The notes under the pieces were generated by a model, which ran no database searches, was not told where the DNA came from, and saw nothing but the letters and a program-made list of their open reading frames with translations. This document shows, piece after piece, positions 31,097-39,033 of a stretch of 64,000 bases of DNA. Made by a program: the position numbers and the translations under genes. This DNA is from G958295935 sp965224235 (lineage in GTDB: Bacteria; Chloroflexota; Dehalococcoidia; Lucifugimonadales; Lucifugimonadaceae), in NCBI GenBank assembly GCA_965224235.1, contig CBDCYP010000002.1, positions 1,054,001-1,118,000 of the forward strand, given 5' to 3'. Every line of letters begins with the position of its first letter. The first letter of the stretch is position 1.

Positions 31097-31981
31097 ATGG
31101 TCAGCACAAACCGTGGCGACCGTGACAACCGGGAGGGCGGTGGACCCAGAAGCGATCGCGGCCCAGGCGATCCCGGTGGGCCCAGAGGCGATCGCGGCTC
31201 CGGTGGACCCAGAGGCGATCGCGGCCCAGGCGGTCCCGGTGGACCCAGAGGCGATCGCGGCTCGGGTGGTCCCGGTGGACCCAGAGGCGATCGCGGCTCG
31301 GGTGGTCCCGGTGGACCCAGAGGCGATCGCGGCTCCGGTGGTCCCGGTGGACCCAGAGGCGATCGCGGCCCCGGTGGGCCCAGGCGAGACGGCGGTCCCG
31401 GTGGACCGAGAGGCGATCGGGGCGGACGCGGCGATCGCAGGTCGCGGCGTGACGAGACCGAGGATTCGGGGCTTGTTGAGCGCGTGGTCAAGATTCGCAG
31501 GGTGTCCAAAGTCGTCAAGGGCGGCCGACACCTCACATTTAACGCCATGGTCGTAGTCGGCGACGCGGCCGGCAATGTCGGAACGGGACTCGGGAAGGCT
31601 GGCGCAGTGCCGGACGCTGTTCGCAAAGGGACGGCCGTCGCCCGTAAAGACATGCACCCGATCAAATTGAAAGAGTCGACGATCCCACACGAGATGGTGG
31701 CCAAGTACGGAGCGGCCAAGGTCATGCTTATGCCAGCCGCGCCCGGCACAGGCATTATCGCCGGCGGGGGAGTACGAGCCGTAATGGAGGCAGCAGGTGT
31801 GAAGGACGTGCTATCGAAGACCTATGGGTCTAGCAATACGATCAATATCGTCAAGGCGACGATGAAGGCGCTTGGCCAGATGAGGGACCCGGCGGCTGAA
31901 ATCCGACGGCGGCGTAATTTTGTCGCGACGGCGGCGCCCGAAGTCACAATACCCGCAGCGGTTGCCACCCAGGCATCCTAA
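31097..31981 (+). CDS. rpsE: 30S ribosomal protein S5 with ~120-residue Gly/Pro/Arg/Asp-repeat N-terminal extension
   Basis: S5 shapes the mRNA entry pore with S3 and S4 and affects decoding accuracy. The core from about residue 122 is normal: VKIRRVSKVVKGGRHLTFNA, GKAGAVPDAVRKGTA, GTGIIAGGGVRAVMEAAGVK, TYGSSNTINIVKATMKAL. In front lies an extension unknown in ordinary S5: PRGDRG occurs seven times, mostly in 12-residue units GGPGGPRGDRGS, with collagen-like Gly spacing and balanced Arg/Asp. The DNA shows 36-bp tandem repeats between about 31140 and 31440. The ATG at 31097 directly follows the rplR stop and no other start lies before the core, so the extension is very likely translated. Total 294 residues against about 165-200 usual. 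Confidence 0.95.
   Translation: MVSTNRGDRDNREGGGPRSDRGPGDPGGPRGDRGSGGPRGDRGPGGPGGPRGDRGSGGPGGPRGDRGSGGPGGPRGDRGSGGPGGPRGDRGPGGPRRDGGPGGPRGDRGGRGDRRSRRDETEDSGLVERVVKIRRVSKVVKGGRHLTFNAMVVVGDAAGNVGTGLGKAGAVPDAVRKGTAVARKDMHPIKLKESTIPHEMVAKYGAAKVMLMPAAPGTGIIAGGGVRAVMEAAGVKDVLSKTYGSSNTINIVKATMKALGQMRDPAAEIRRRRNFVATAAPEVTIPAAVATQAS
31140..31440 (+). repeat. 36-bp tandem coding repeats in rpsE, each with GCGATCGC
   Basis: The 5' third of rpsE is built of near-identical units of about 27-36 bp centred on CCCAGAGGCGATCGCGGC. The octamer GCGATCGC appears about eight times. Such identity at DNA level suggests recent expansion by slippage or unequal recombination and predicts length variation between strains. 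It also creates long open frames on the opposite strand, which I regard as artefacts. Confidence 0.85.
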
Positions 31982-32008
31982 AAGAGTCATTACGTAGAGT
32001 CCGGGATC

Positions 32009-32200
32009 ATGACAAAAGCCGATATCAAAAGTATTCGCATCCGACAGGTGAAGAGCGCCATTGGTACAAAGCCGGGGCAACGAGCCACGCTCAAGTCCCT
32101 GGGCCTTCGCCGGATCCGCCACGAAGTCGTGCAGGTGGATTCGCCAACTGTTCGCGGAATGCTCAAGAAAGTGGAGCACCTCGTAACCGTCGTCGATTAG
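32009..32200 (+). CDS. rpmD: 50S ribosomal protein L30
   Basis: Short large-subunit protein, 63 residues: IKSIRIRQVKSAIGTKPGQR, LKSLGLRRIRHEVVQVDSPT and VRGMLKKVEHLV are typical. It lies between rpsE and rplO as in the usual spc order. Confidence 0.96.
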   Translation: MTKADIKSIRIRQVKSAIGTKPGQRATLKSLGLRRIRHEVVQVDSPTVRGMLKKVEHLVTVVD

Positions 32201-32252
32201 CGGATGGGAGCATATTGTTCACCGGCTGCCAATCAACTAGCGAATCAAGAAC

Positions 32253-32717
32253 ATGCCAGGACTACACGAACTAAAACCGGCCCCCCGGTCGAAGAAACCC
32301 CGAACACGGATCGGCCGAGGACGCGGAAGCGGTCGCGGCGCCTACTCCGGTCGCGGAAGTAAGGGACAGAAGGCCAAGGAGAACCTGCCGACAGTGTTCG
32401 AGGGCGGCCAACTGCCGCTCGTGAAACGGCTTCCGTTCATGCGGGGTTTCACGAACCTGTTTCGCACCGAGTACTCGCCCGTCAACGTCGAAAGCCTTGA
32501 GTTATTTGAGGACGGGGCGGAAGTTACGCCGGAGCTTCTCGTTGAGCGGCGGCTGGTGAGACGGAGAAGGGATAAGGTCAAGATTTTGGGCGGCGGAGAG
32601 TTGTCTCGCAGTCTCAAGGTTTCGGCCCACGCCTTTAGTAAGACCGCCCAACACAAGATCGAATCTGCAGGAGGTACGGCGACGCTACTGGCCGTCCGCT
32701 CAGGCGAATCAGACTGA
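32253..32717 (+). CDS. rplO: 50S ribosomal protein L15
   Basis: Late-assembly large-subunit protein. 154 residues: MPGLHELKPAPRSKKPRTRI, GRGRGSGRGAYSGRGSKGQK, FEGGQLPLVKRLPFMRGF, and the C-terminal HAFSKTAQHKIESAGGTATL. The TGA overlaps the secY ATG by one base. Confidence 0.98.
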   Translation: MPGLHELKPAPRSKKPRTRIGRGRGSGRGAYSGRGSKGQKAKENLPTVFEGGQLPLVKRLPFMRGFTNLFRTEYSPVNVESLELFEDGAEVTPELLVERRLVRRRRDKVKILGGGELSRSLKVSAHAFSKTAQHKIESAGGTATLLAVRSGESD

Positions 32718-34081
32718 TGTTAAGGGATGCCCCCTCCCAGAAAGTTGACTCGGGCCGGCCGGCTTTACTTCAGGCCGTCATAGACGCGATGCGAATACCG
32801 GACCTCCGGTACCGCATTCTCTTTACCCTCGGCATCCTCATAATCTTCCGGTTCCTGGCCCACGTTCCGGTGCCCGGCGTTGACCGCGCCGCGTTGGACG
32901 CGGCGTTCGACGCCAATCCTATTCTGGGATTCCTCGATCTCTTCAGCGGGGGGGCGTTACGCAATCTGAGCATCGCGGCGTTGGGCGTGTACCCGTATAT
33001 CACGGCCTCGATCATCATCCAGGTTCTGACGCCGATCATTCCCAGTCTGAAGGCGCTCTCACAGGAGGGTGACTACGGCCGACAGAAGATCAATCAGTAC
33101 ACGCACTACCTGACGGTGCCTCTGGCGTTCATGCAGGGGTACGGTCAGTTGAACCTGCTGTCGAGCACATTCACCACTTCTCAGGGCGCCGCGATTTCCG
33201 GAATAGGTTTCGGCGACAACACGCTGAACACCGTGACTATTCTGACGGCGATGACGGCCGGCACAATGCTCCTTGTGTGGATGGGAGAGTTGATCACCGA
33301 AAAGGGGATCGGCAACGGCATTTCGCTGATTATCTTCGCTGGGATTGTGACGGCATTTCCGGGGATATTCGGTCAGTTGTGGCTACTACGAGATCAGCTC
33401 TTCCAGGTGCTCTTGCTTGTCTCCATCGGCCTGATAGTCATCTATCTGATTGTGTTTTTCAACGAGGCTCAACGGAGGATTCCGGTCCAGTACGGGCGCA
33501 GCGTGTTCCGGGGCGGGCGTATGTACCGTCAGGCGGGTTCGTCGTTTATACCATTGCGCGTTAACTCTGCGGGCATGATTCCGCTGATTTTCGCGTTCTC
33601 GCTGCTAATTCTGCCCGCCTATCTGGCCAACTTCTTCGTCAATCCGGGAAGCAGCTCTATCGGCGCTGAGATAGCGAACTTCTTCGCGACGACTCTTGGT
33701 CCGGCGAGCGTGTTTTATTGGGTCGCAGTGTTCCTCCTGGTTGTGCTGTTTACGTTCTTCTACACGTTGGTGGTGTTCAATCAGCAAAACCTGGCTGAAA
33801 ATCTGCAAAAAAACGGGGGCTTCGTTCCCGGAATACGGCCTGGCAGACCGACTCATGAATACCTGATGAGGGTGATAGTCCGCATCACGTGGGGCGGCGC
33901 ACTGTTCCTCGGATTCATCGCCATCATCCCGTACATTGCAGGGCTGGTTTCGGGACTTGACGCGGCGACGAGCATTATCAGCAGCACAAGCCTGCTGATC
34001 CTCGTCGGAGTCGCCCTCGACACGATGCGTCAGCTTGAAGCGCAGCTACTAATGCGCAACTACGAAGGCTTTATCAGGTAA
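32717..34081 (+). CDS. secY: Preprotein translocase subunit SecY
   Basis: Channel subunit of the SecYEG translocon, with ten transmembrane helices spread over 454 residues. Landmarks: YRILFTLGILIIFRFLAHVP (TM1), VPGVDRAALD, IYPY-type GVYPYITASIIIQVLTPIIP (TM2), GNGISLIIFAGIV, FFNEAQRRIPVQYGRSVFRG in the C4-C5 loop used by SecA and the ribosome, and a C-terminal TM10 followed by METQ-like RQLEAQLLMRNYEGF. Start codon overlaps the rplO stop. Being behind L15 is the normal spc arrangement. Confidence 0.98.
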   Translation: MLRDAPSQKVDSGRPALLQAVIDAMRIPDLRYRILFTLGILIIFRFLAHVPVPGVDRAALDAAFDANPILGFLDLFSGGALRNLSIAALGVYPYITASIIIQVLTPIIPSLKALSQEGDYGRQKINQYTHYLTVPLAFMQGYGQLNLLSSTFTTSQGAAISGIGFGDNTLNTVTILTAMTAGTMLLVWMGELITEKGIGNGISLIIFAGIVTAFPGIFGQLWLLRDQLFQVLLLVSIGLIVIYLIVFFNEAQRRIPVQYGRSVFRGGRMYRQAGSSFIPLRVNSAGMIPLIFAFSLLILPAYLANFFVNPGSSSIGAEIANFFATTLGPASVFYWVAVFLLVVLFTFFYTLVVFNQQNLAENLQKNGGFVPGIRPGRPTHEYLMRVIVRITWGGALFLGFIAIIPYIAGLVSGLDAATSIISSTSLLILVGVALDTMRQLEAQLLMRNYEGFIR

Positions 34082-34104
34082 CGACGGGGTGTCGGACCAA
34101 CAAG

Positions 34105-34752
34105 TTGCGTATCGTTCTACTGGGACCGCCGGGCGCGGGCAAAGGCACACAGGCTTCCGCGCTTGCGGCGGAGTTCGGAGCGGTTCACGTGGCGACGGGC
34201 GATATTCTCCGCCTCGAGACAAACGCCTGCACCGAACTGGGCCGCCTTGCGAAGTCATTCATGGACCGGGGTGACCTTGTGCCTGACGACGTGATCATCA
34301 GCATGATCAGGGGCCGATTGCGGGATGCCGCAGGGATGATCCTAGACGGGTTTCCGCGCACCGTGGCACAGGCCAAAGCGTTAGATGCTGAACTGGACCG
34401 CCTCGGGTCGCCGCTCGATCTGGCGATCAATTTGAAAGTCGACCGCGAAGAACTTGTGCGCCGGCTTTCGGGGCGGTCGATATGCGGCAAATGCAGCAAA
34501 CCCTTTAATCCGGCGGAATCGCCATCGGGACCCGCGGGCAACTGTGACGACTGCGGCGGCGTGTGGATAATGCGGGAAGATGACCGGCCTGAGGCCGTCG
34601 GCCACAGGTTGCAGGTATACGAAGCGCAAACCCTGCCGGTGGTTGGTTACTATCGGGAAGTCGGCCTCCTGGTCGAGGTGGACGGGAAGGGATCCCCGGA
34701 CGACGTAAAAGGGCGATTGATTGAGGCCGCCGGCAATGTTTCCGGGGTTTGA
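34105..34752 (+). CDS. adk: Adenylate kinase, zinc-LID type
   Basis: Interconverts ATP, AMP and ADP. TTG start at 34105 gives 215 residues (MRIVLLGPPGAGKGTQASAL). P-loop GPPGAGKGTQ; AMP-site ILDGFPRTVAQA; the LID begins at RLSGRSICGKCSKPFNP and ends with CDDCGG, so four cysteines form a structural zinc site as in Gram-positive and thermophilic enzymes. Located between secY and map as is common. Confidence 0.98.
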   Translation: MRIVLLGPPGAGKGTQASALAAEFGAVHVATGDILRLETNACTELGRLAKSFMDRGDLVPDDVIISMIRGRLRDAAGMILDGFPRTVAQAKALDAELDRLGSPLDLAINLKVDREELVRRLSGRSICGKCSKPFNPAESPSGPAGNCDDCGGVWIMREDDRPEAVGHRLQVYEAQTLPVVGYYREVGLLVEVDGKGSPDDVKGRLIEAAGNVSGV

Positions 34753-34806
34753 TTCGGCGCGTAGTAGCGATATACTTGTCAGGTTGAGCGTTTAACGCGC
34801 GGCACA

Positions 34807-35592
34807 ATGTTTTCCAGCCTGGACGCCAACCGTTCTGCGGTTCGGGGCGCCACACTCAAGTCAACTCGTGAGCTCGAATCGATGCGAGAGGCTGGTCGTA
34901 TTGTCGCGTTCGCGGTTCAGCGAATGGTGGAAGCCTTGGAGCCGGGCATAACAACTGCGGAGTTGGACCGGCTTGGTAAGGGAGAAATAGAGAAGCTTGG
35001 CGCCAGGCCCGCATTTTTGGGCCTGTACGGTTTTCCGGCGACGGCGTGCATCTCCATCAATGAGGAGATTGTTCACGGGATACCCGGGGATCGAATTGTG
35101 GCCGATGGGGACCTCGTGTCCTTCGACTGCGGCGCGATAGTGGATGGTATGTATAGCGACCACGCGCTGACGGTGATCGCCGGCGCTATTACGGCTGAGC
35201 AACGTGCGCTCATCGACACGACGGAGCGGAGCCTCGATCTTGCGATTCAGGCGGCTCGGCCCGGAAATCGGGTGGGAGACGTGTCGAACGCGATAGAGAG
35301 CTTCGTATTGCCCAGAGGGTATGAACTGGTAAGGGAGTATGTTGGGCACGGCATAGGAAGAACGCTTCATGAACCACCGCCAGTGCCAAACACCGGTCAG
35401 GCGGGCCGGGGTCCCACGCTAATCCCCGGCATGGTGATCGCGATTGAGCCGATGGTGAACTCCGGGGTGTGGCAGACGGAAATATTGGAAGATAACTGGA
35501 CGGTCGTTACAGCAGACCGGAAACTGTCCGCTCATTTTGAACATACCGTGGCGATCACCAACGATAGCCCGGAAGTGCTTACGGTCCTGTAG
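34807..35592 (+). CDS. map: Methionine aminopeptidase, type I
   Basis: Removes the initiator methionine from new proteins. 261 residues from the ATG at 34807. The dinuclear metal site is visible: DCGAIVDGMYSDHAL supplies the two Asp, GHGIGRTLHEPP the His, and IAIEPMVNSG plus FEHTVAIT the Glu pair. The first 18 residues (MFSSLDANRSAVRGATLK) are not conserved, so a start at a later codon is possible, but SxRELESMREAGRIVA needs at least residue 19 onward. Follows adk after 54 bp. Confidence 0.97.
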   Translation: MFSSLDANRSAVRGATLKSTRELESMREAGRIVAFAVQRMVEALEPGITTAELDRLGKGEIEKLGARPAFLGLYGFPATACISINEEIVHGIPGDRIVADGDLVSFDCGAIVDGMYSDHALTVIAGAITAEQRALIDTTERSLDLAIQAARPGNRVGDVSNAIESFVLPRGYELVREYVGHGIGRTLHEPPPVPNTGQAGRGPTLIPGMVIAIEPMVNSGVWQTEILEDNWTVVTADRKLSAHFEHTVAITNDSPEVLTVL

Positions 35593-35612
35593 TCCGGTCA
35601 CCAGGGAGTCAT

Positions 35613-35831
35613 TTGGCCAAAAAAGAAGCAATAGAGGTTGAAGGTCTGGTCAGCGAGGCTTTGCCCAACACGACGTTTCGGGTTGAGCTTCCCAACGGCC
35701 ACGAAGTGCTGGCGCGAGCGTCCGGCAAGATTCGAATGAATTTCATCAGGATTCTGCCAGGGGACCGCGTTCTGGTTGAGCTTTCACCCTACGACCTGAC
35801 CCGCGGACGAATAACGTATCGCTTCAAATAG
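35613..35831 (+). CDS. infA: Translation initiation factor IF-1
   Basis: 72-residue OB-fold factor that blocks the A site during initiation. TTG start at 35613 with AGGGAG upstream; KKEAIEVEGLVSEALPNTTF, GHEVLARASGKIRMNFIRIL and PYDLTRGRITYRFK give the full family sequence. It has the usual place between map and rpmJ. Confidence 0.98.
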   Translation: MAKKEAIEVEGLVSEALPNTTFRVELPNGHEVLARASGKIRMNFIRILPGDRVLVELSPYDLTRGRITYRFK

Positions 35832-35903
35832 TCAGATCAGCTATTCAATGGTCACCCAGGTCCGATTGGACCTCTCGCGGAATGACGACAAAAGGCAAAT
35901 AGC

Positions 35904-36017
35904 ATGAAGGTCAGAGCTTCAGTAAAGCCCATATGCGCCAATTGCAAGGTGGTTCGCCGTCGCAACCGAATTCGGGTTATGTGCACTAATCCGAAGCATA
36001 AGCAGAGGCAAGGTTAG
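35904..36017 (+). CDS. rpmJ: 50S ribosomal protein L36, zinc-binding type
   Basis: A 37-residue protein read directly from 35904: MKVRASVKPICANCKVVRRR, then NRIRVMCTNPKHKQRQG and TAG. The C-x2-C, a third Cys and His (CTNPKH) form the zinc ribbon of the C+ paralogue. It sits between infA and rpsM as expected. AAAAGGCAAATAGC precedes the ATG. Confidence 0.97.
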   Translation: MKVRASVKPICANCKVVRRRNRIRVMCTNPKHKQRQG

Positions 36018-36026
36018 GTAAAGACA

Positions 36027-36410
36027 ATGGCGTTGATAGCGGGAGTAAACATTCCGGACAACCGGCGGCTTGAAGTAGCGCTAACGGCGATTCACGGTAT
36101 CGGGCCGACCGTTTCCAGACGACTGATCAACGAGGTCGGGCTCGCTCATAACCCCCGTGTGAGGGAACTGAACGAAGAGGACCTGGCGCGAATACGGAGC
36201 GCAATCGGTCGTACCGGGGTCTTGATCGAGGGCGATCTTCGCCGCGAGACACAGATGAACGTCCGCCGCCTTGTCGACATTCAAGCCTATCGCGGCCTGC
36301 GTCACAGGCGGGGCCTGCCGGTTCGGGGCCAGCGCACTCGCACAAACAGCCGGACCAAGCGCGGCCGCCGCGCCACCGTGGCCGGCAAGAAGAGAATCGC
36401 CAAAGTCTAG
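36027..36410 (+). CDS. rpsM: 30S ribosomal protein S13
   Basis: Head protein forming intersubunit bridges B1a/B1b and touching P-site tRNA. 127 residues: IAGVNIPDNRRLEVALTAIH with the helix-hairpin-helix GIGPTVSRRLINEVGL, then RRLVDIQAYRGLRHRRGLPV and a basic tail GQRTRTNSRTKRGRRATVAG. Confidence 0.98.
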   Translation: MALIAGVNIPDNRRLEVALTAIHGIGPTVSRRLINEVGLAHNPRVRELNEEDLARIRSAIGRTGVLIEGDLRRETQMNVRRLVDIQAYRGLRHRRGLPVRGQRTRTNSRTKRGRRATVAGKKRIAKV

Positions 36411-36481
36411 GGAATCACCCCGCAACAGACCAGGCGGGCAGACTTATGCCCGGCCCAATACCCATCCGACCGAGACTACGC

Positions 36482-36868
36482 ATGCCCAGAAAACCAAGAA
36501 CCAGAAGACGCGAAAAGAAGTTCGTCCCCCAAGGGCGGGCGTATGTCACCGCGACGTTCAACAACACGATCATCACGCTTACCGACCCCTCGGGCAATGC
36601 CATCGCCGCCAGCAGCGCCGGCGCGATGGGGTTCAGGGGCTCCAGGAAATCTACCGCATTTGCCGCCCAGCGGGCCGGAGACAGCGCCGCCCGTCAGGCA
36701 ATGGACCAGGGTCTTCGTACGGTGGACGTGTTTATCAAGGGGCCGGGCGCCGGCAGGGAAGCGGCAATTCGGGCCCTTCAGAGCGCAGGGATCCGTGTAA
36801 TAAGTATCAAAGACGTTACTCCGGCGCCCCACAACGGTTGCCGGCCTCCGAAGAAGCGAAGAGTCTAG
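36482..36868 (+). CDS. rpsK: 30S ribosomal protein S11
   Basis: Platform protein near the E site and the Shine-Dalgarno helix. I use the ATG at 36482 (128 residues, MPRKPRTRRREKKFVPQGRA), the standard length; the in-frame ATG at 36446 would add 12 residues without family support. Core motifs: ATFNNTIITLTDPSGNAIAA, GFRGSRKSTAFAAQ, KDVTPAPHNGCRPPKKRRV. Confidence 0.97.
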   Translation: MPRKPRTRRREKKFVPQGRAYVTATFNNTIITLTDPSGNAIAASSAGAMGFRGSRKSTAFAAQRAGDSAARQAMDQGLRTVDVFIKGPGAGREAAIRALQSAGIRVISIKDVTPAPHNGCRPPKKRRV

Positions 36869-36950
36869 AACCGCGGTCTGCGCTCTCAAGAGCGCGATTG
36901 CCTCGATCGTTCGCGTTGATTCACCCGACCCGTTAAGCACAAGGACAGAT

Positions 36951-37586
36951 ATGGGACGTTATACAGGACCGGTTTGTCGGCTCTGCCGCGCGCAGGGCAT
37001 AAAACTGTTTTTGAAGGGCGAGCGCTGCATGACCCCCCGATGCGCTATCGAGCGTCGCAGGGGGCCGCCCGGTGACAAGTCGATGATGCAGCGCCGGCGC
37101 CGTGTCTCGGAACACGGCACGCAGTTACGGGAAAAGCAGAAGGCCCGCCACATATACGGCGTATTCGAAAGGCAGTTCAGGAGGTATATGGAAAAGGCCG
37201 CGCGGTCCCGCGGGGTTACCGGGGCTGCGTTGATGGAGCTGCTGGAAAGACGGCTTGACAACGTCGTTTTCCGCCTCGGGTTCGGCGATTCCAGGGCGCA
37301 GGCCCGCCAGACCGTCAAACATGGACATATCAGGGTGAATGGCAAAAGGGCGACGATCCCCTCGTACCAGGTGAGTCAAGGTGACGTGGTTACCTGGAAG
37401 GACCAGTCCAAAGAGACGGAACTGTTCAAGATTGTCTCTGCCGGACTCGTACGCAAGAACCCGCCAGGTTGGCTGAAATTGAATCCAGATACCGCGTCCG
37501 GCGAGGTTGTCACCCTCCCGGAGGTTGGCGAAGTCGATACGGGCGTTGATACACGCTTGATAGTTGAGTTCTACTCGAGGAGGTAG
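36951..37586 (+). CDS. rpsD: 30S ribosomal protein S4
   Basis: Nucleates 30S assembly and forms the entry pore with S3 and S5. 211 residues: MGRYTGPVCRLCRAQGIKLF, an N-terminal zinc-type cysteine set (C9, C12, and the pair around GERCMTPRC), the helical domain REKQKARHIYGVFERQFRRY, and the S4 RNA-binding fold RLDNVVFRLGFGDSRAQARQ with HGHIRVNGKRATIPSYQV. Confidence 0.98.
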   Translation: MGRYTGPVCRLCRAQGIKLFLKGERCMTPRCAIERRRGPPGDKSMMQRRRRVSEHGTQLREKQKARHIYGVFERQFRRYMEKAARSRGVTGAALMELLERRLDNVVFRLGFGDSRAQARQTVKHGHIRVNGKRATIPSYQVSQGDVVTWKDQSKETELFKIVSAGLVRKNPPGWLKLNPDTASGEVVTLPEVGEVDTGVDTRLIVEFYSRR

Positions 37587-37591
37587 TCCGG

Positions 37592-38662
37592 ATGCTGGAG
37601 CGGATGTACGGCATCACGCCGCCGGAGGAGTTTATTCCTCCCGAGGTCGAGACTCCCGACCTGTCAATAAAGATTGAGGAGCTCGGCGAGGTCTACGGGC
37701 GTTTCGTGGCGGAACCACTCGAACGAGGGTGGGCCGTTACGTTGGGCAATCCGCTTCGTCGCGCGTTGCTCAGTTCATTGGAGGGTACGGCCATCACGTG
37801 GGTAAGGATTGAAGGCATTCTGCATGAATACTCGACCATTGAGCACATGCGTGAAGAGGTCGGTGAATTCCTGCTGAACGTGAAGGGGATCCGACTGCGT
37901 TCTCTCGTGAACCGTACCGGTCGGCTTCGCCTGGAGGTAGACGGGGAGGGAGAAGTCAGGGCTGGCGACATTATGGCGACCGCCGACTTCGACATCGTCA
38001 ACCCGGAGCATCATCTGGCGTCGCTCGATTCTCCGCAGGCCAGGCTCTCCGCCGAGTTCAATGTTGAGCAGGGTTCCGGCTATGTGCCCGCAGCACACGA
38101 CGAGGGGCTGCCGATAGGCGTCCTTCCGGTCGACTCGGTGTTCACTCCTATACGGAAAGCCAATTTCCGGACTGAGAGAACCCGCATCGGGCAGCGATCG
38201 GACCTGGAGCGACTGGTTCTCGAAGTCTGGACGGACCGCACCATCACCCCGCTCGAGGCTGTTCGCAAGGCCTCGAATCTTCTTATCGAGAAGTTTTATC
38301 TGTTCTCCACACTCGACCGCGAACCGGACGAAGACGAGTCTGTCGGATTCCCACCCGGGGTATCACACGAGATCTACAACATGTTGATCGAGACGCTCGA
38401 TCTGTCCGCCAGGACGTTGAACTGCCTGAAACGGGCCGACGTTAATCGGGTCGGTGAAGTGCTCTCGTTGTCGAAAGAAGACTTGCTTGGGATACGGAAT
38501 TTCGGTCAGAAATCCCTCGACGAACTTTATGGGACGCTCAAAGAGCACGGTGTTCTGGAGTCGCCCGAAGAGCCGGAGCCGGATGAAGAGCCTGAGCCGG
38601 ACGAGTCCGGCGAGAAGGTAGCCGTGCAGGCGGCAAGCGGAGATTCCGGCGATGAGGCATAG
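37592..38662 (+). CDS. rpoA: DNA-directed RNA polymerase alpha subunit
   Basis: Dimerising scaffold of RNA polymerase. 356 residues. The N-terminal domain has ERGWAVTLGNPLRRALLSSL and EYSTIEHMREEVGEFLLNVK; the C-terminal domain (about 260-320) has LDLSARTLNCLKRADVNRVG and LLGIRNFGQKSLDELYGTLK, which contacts UP elements and activators. Beyond it a roughly 35-residue acidic tail (EEPEPDEEPEPDESGEKVAV) extends the protein past the usual 315-330 residues. The rplQ ATG overlaps its end by 11 bp. Confidence 0.98.
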   Translation: MLERMYGITPPEEFIPPEVETPDLSIKIEELGEVYGRFVAEPLERGWAVTLGNPLRRALLSSLEGTAITWVRIEGILHEYSTIEHMREEVGEFLLNVKGIRLRSLVNRTGRLRLEVDGEGEVRAGDIMATADFDIVNPEHHLASLDSPQARLSAEFNVEQGSGYVPAAHDEGLPIGVLPVDSVFTPIRKANFRTERTRIGQRSDLERLVLEVWTDRTITPLEAVRKASNLLIEKFYLFSTLDREPDEDESVGFPPGVSHEIYNMLIETLDLSARTLNCLKRADVNRVGEVLSLSKEDLLGIRNFGQKSLDELYGTLKEHGVLESPEEPEPDEEPEPDESGEKVAVQAASGDSGDEA

Positions 38663-39002
38663 AGTTACAGGCCGCCATTTCGGCCGGGCCAGCGCCCCAA
38701 GAAAGGCATTGTTCAGAAGCCTCGTGACTGAGTTGCTCAAGCGCGAGCGCATCCAGACGACGTTGGCGAAGGCCCGCGAAGTGAGGCCCATCGCCGAACG
38801 GATGGTCACTCTGGGCAAGGCCGGCTCGTTGCACGATCGACGTCGGGCCGCGGCCTTCATTAACGAGGGCGAAGTCGTCGGCAAGGTGTTCGGAGACCTG
38901 GCAGAGCGCTACAGTCAACGGGCCGGCGGGTATACCCGTATCACAAAGTTGGGACCCCGTAAGGGGGACGCCGCGGAGATGGCTCTGCTCGAGCTCGTCT
39001 AG
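38652..39002 (+). CDS. rplQ: 50S ribosomal protein L17
   Basis: Tunnel-exit region protein, 116 residues: MRHRVTGRHFGRASAPRKAL, RSLVTELLKRERIQTTLAKA, REVRPIAERMVTLGKAGSLH and GGYTRITKLGPRKGDAAEMA. Start overlaps rpoA by 11 bp, the usual alpha-operon arrangement. Confidence 0.97.
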   Translation: MRHRVTGRHFGRASAPRKALFRSLVTELLKRERIQTTLAKAREVRPIAERMVTLGKAGSLHDRRRAAAFINEGEVVGKVFGDLAERYSQRAGGYTRITKLGPRKGDAAEMALLELV

Positions 39003-39033
39003 GGACGTTGCCGTAGACGCGCCGCGGTAGAGA

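Noticed and set aside
31140..31440. HIP1-like GCGATCGC repeats as a cyanobacterial signature
   Set aside because: The octamer occurs only as part of the rpsE coding repeat, not dispersed, so it is a by-product of the Gly-Asp-Arg-Gly codons.
30899..31755. Long minus-strand open frames (263 and 220 residues) opposite rpsE
   Set aside because: They are the complement of the GC-rich tandem repeats in rpsE; composition is repetitive Ser/Gly/Thr/Pro and they have no family motif or start context.
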